In this document: one piece after another, positions 63,043-64,000 of the stretch
Layout of the letters: each line of letters begins with the position of its first letter
Position numbering within the stretch: position 1 is the stretch's first letter
Source: DAIPJH01 sp036770365
Lineage (GTDB): Bacteria; Pseudomonadota; Alphaproteobacteria; Rickettsiales; UBA998
NCBI GenBank assembly: GCA_036770365.1
Contig: DAIPJH010000002.1
Coordinates: forward strand, 186,001-250,000
Direction of reading: 5' to 3'
DNA length: 64,000 nt
Notes under the pieces: model-generated
Database searches by the model: none
Seen by the model: only the letters and a program-made list of their open reading frames with translations
What the model was told of the DNA's origin: nothing
Program-made: the position numbers and the translations under genes

Positions 63043-64000
63043 TGTTTCTCTCCCTCACCCAAAAATTTAGGGTAATCTTTATCGTACGGTTTAGCGAAAG
63101 AAATCTTCTGTTTGTGCGCAGCACCCACCTGTTCACGATCAGGAACGCCCCTCAACTCCCACAAGACTTTACCCTCTTTAGAAATTTGCACAAGACTAGA
63201 CTGATTATTAGACAGATACAACAAAGTCCCATCTGAAAATTCATGATGAAACCCTCGCCAACTCGTTGTTAGATTCGGCTTGGTTGGATCAAAGAATCGC
63301 ACCGCTGTTTTATTGGTTAAAGGATAATAATCTAATAAACGAGAATGAAGCTCCACCTGCGCTTTCCCTTCATCTTTACCATGCAATAGTGCCGCCCCTT
63401 CATTATCAAAAATACGAATAGAACCATCTGGCAATACCCGCACATCATGCTGATGTTTCCACGCTCCCATCGTTGCCCACACAATCTTTTTCGTAGAAGG
63501 TCGCAAAACTGCGATCATACTATTGCCTCGCATAGACAAAAGCAAATCTCCCTCCTGCGCCGAAGGAATAGACATCGCCATTTTTGCAGTTAAATATTGC
63601 ACCGAATTCGTATGCAGTAAATCATAACCCTGCGCACCATCTTTAAAGGCAAAATCTTGTACTTCCGGCAAATCCAAGCGAAAAGAATAGAGATAAAATG
63701 CAAAATCAGTTCCCACAAAGGCATCTGGAATAGAAATCGTAGATAATATCTTTCCTTGCGGAGAAACCTCTACAATTCTATCACACAAAAAAGAGGTATT
63801 ATGATACAAACCTTCTGCAATAAGAGGATAATTATTTCGCAATTCATAATCCATTGCATAAATAGTTCCTTTATCGGTTATATCAAATTCATGATGAAAC
63901 GTCCCTTCTATTTGCCACTGTATCTTGGATGCTTTATCCATACGAAAAAGACGCTGCCCACGATAATTAGGTAATATACGATTATCCTGTATCGCCACCA
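63039..64000 (-). CDS. Arylsulfotransferase (ASST)-like protein, N-terminal part outside the window
   Basis: The frame is open to the window edge, so this is the C-terminal 320 or so residues. It shows the beta-propeller pattern of ASST proteins: FHHEFDITDKGTIYAMD, DRIVEVSPQGKILSTISI, DLLHTNSVQYL, GDLLLSMRGNSMIAVLRP, WKHQHDVRVLPDGSIRIFDN and SLVQISKEGKVLWELRGVP. Classical ASST enzymes are periplasmic and move sulfate between phenols without PAPS, through a catalytic His; His in WKHQHDVR is a candidate. Whether this homologue is active or another propeller role is not certain. Confidence 0.82.
   Translation of the reverse strand, partial: VAIQDNRILPNYRGQRLFRMDKASKIQWQIEGTFHHEFDITDKGTIYAMDYELRNNYPLIAEGLYHNTSFLCDRIVEVSPQGKILSTISIPDAFVGTDFAFYLYSFRLDLPEVQDFAFKDGAQGYDLLHTNSVQYLTAKMAMSIPSAQEGDLLLSMRGNSMIAVLRPSTKKIVWATMGAWKHQHDVRVLPDGSIRIFDNEGAALLHGKDEGKAQVELHSRLLDYYPLTNKTAVRFFDPTKPNLTTSWRGFHHEFSDGTLLYLSNNQSSLVQISKEGKVLWELRGVPDREQVGAAHKQKISFAKPYDKDYPKFLGEGEKQ

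Overview
This window looks like a core-genome segment of a low-to-mid GC, deep-branching alphaproteobacterium. I cannot name the genus. The placement rests on gene order and families: hemF-trmL facing petABC, the msbA/DUF374/waaA/lpxK/LpxL-type cluster, a DUF3035 lipoprotein beside an M16 peptidase pair, yciB, and a BON lipoprotein between yraN and gshB. The cell is Gram-negative (lipid A and KDO genes, LpoA-like lipoprotein), rod-shaped (mreB), respires through a cytochrome bc1 complex, and makes its own branched-chain amino acids, purines, haem and ubiquinone. This suggests a free-living or facultative life rather than a reduced obligate symbiont. Almost every base is coding. I see no rRNA, tRNA, CRISPR array, phage or insertion sequence.

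Layout. 1-5108: 3' end of hemW, an LpoA-like lipoprotein on the minus strand, then rsmI-yraN-BON lipoprotein-gshB. 5282-10088: branched-chain amino-acid block ilvN, an unrecognised His-rich membrane protein, ilvC, a decayed four-helix-bundle (S23/IVP) gene, leuA. 10121-17271: mreB, CinA-like protein, map, SDR, ubiD, an SRPBCC protein, pmbA/tldE. 17305-23319: lipid A/inner-core cluster msbA, DUF374 acyltransferase, waaA, lpxK, LpxL-type acyltransferase and a small membrane protein, mostly translationally coupled. 23316-33450: xseA, purD, yciB, phoB, phoX, and on the minus strand glnD-cca. 33498-41104: surface/export region with a DMT exporter, an ABC-2 polysaccharide-type permease, a very acidic 731-residue RTX protein with its own leader and terminator, and a type I secretion ABC transporter and HlyD-type adaptor. 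41243-46238: hemF and trmL facing petABC, then uppP. 46213-55082: murJ (minus), secF, ribF, lspA, DUF3035 lipoprotein, an M16 peptidase pair, pgi. 55103-61522: mutL, a WecA/MraY-like transferase, a CapD/FlaA1-like dehydratase, purH. 61727-64000: a minus-strand operon of an arylsulfotransferase-like protein (cut by the window edge), a small membrane protein and a P-loop sulfotransferase.

The accessory signals of most interest are: the RTX protein with adjacent secretion genes, which resembles an S-layer or surface-coat locus; the ASST/small membrane protein/sulfotransferase operon, a possible sulfation module; the unknown membrane protein embedded between ilvN and ilvC; the pseudogenised four-helix-bundle gene lying in a 7-nt-periodic tract, with a second such tract upstream of the RTX gene; and a dispersed family of two-hairpin intergenic repeats resembling neisserial dRS3 elements in architecture.
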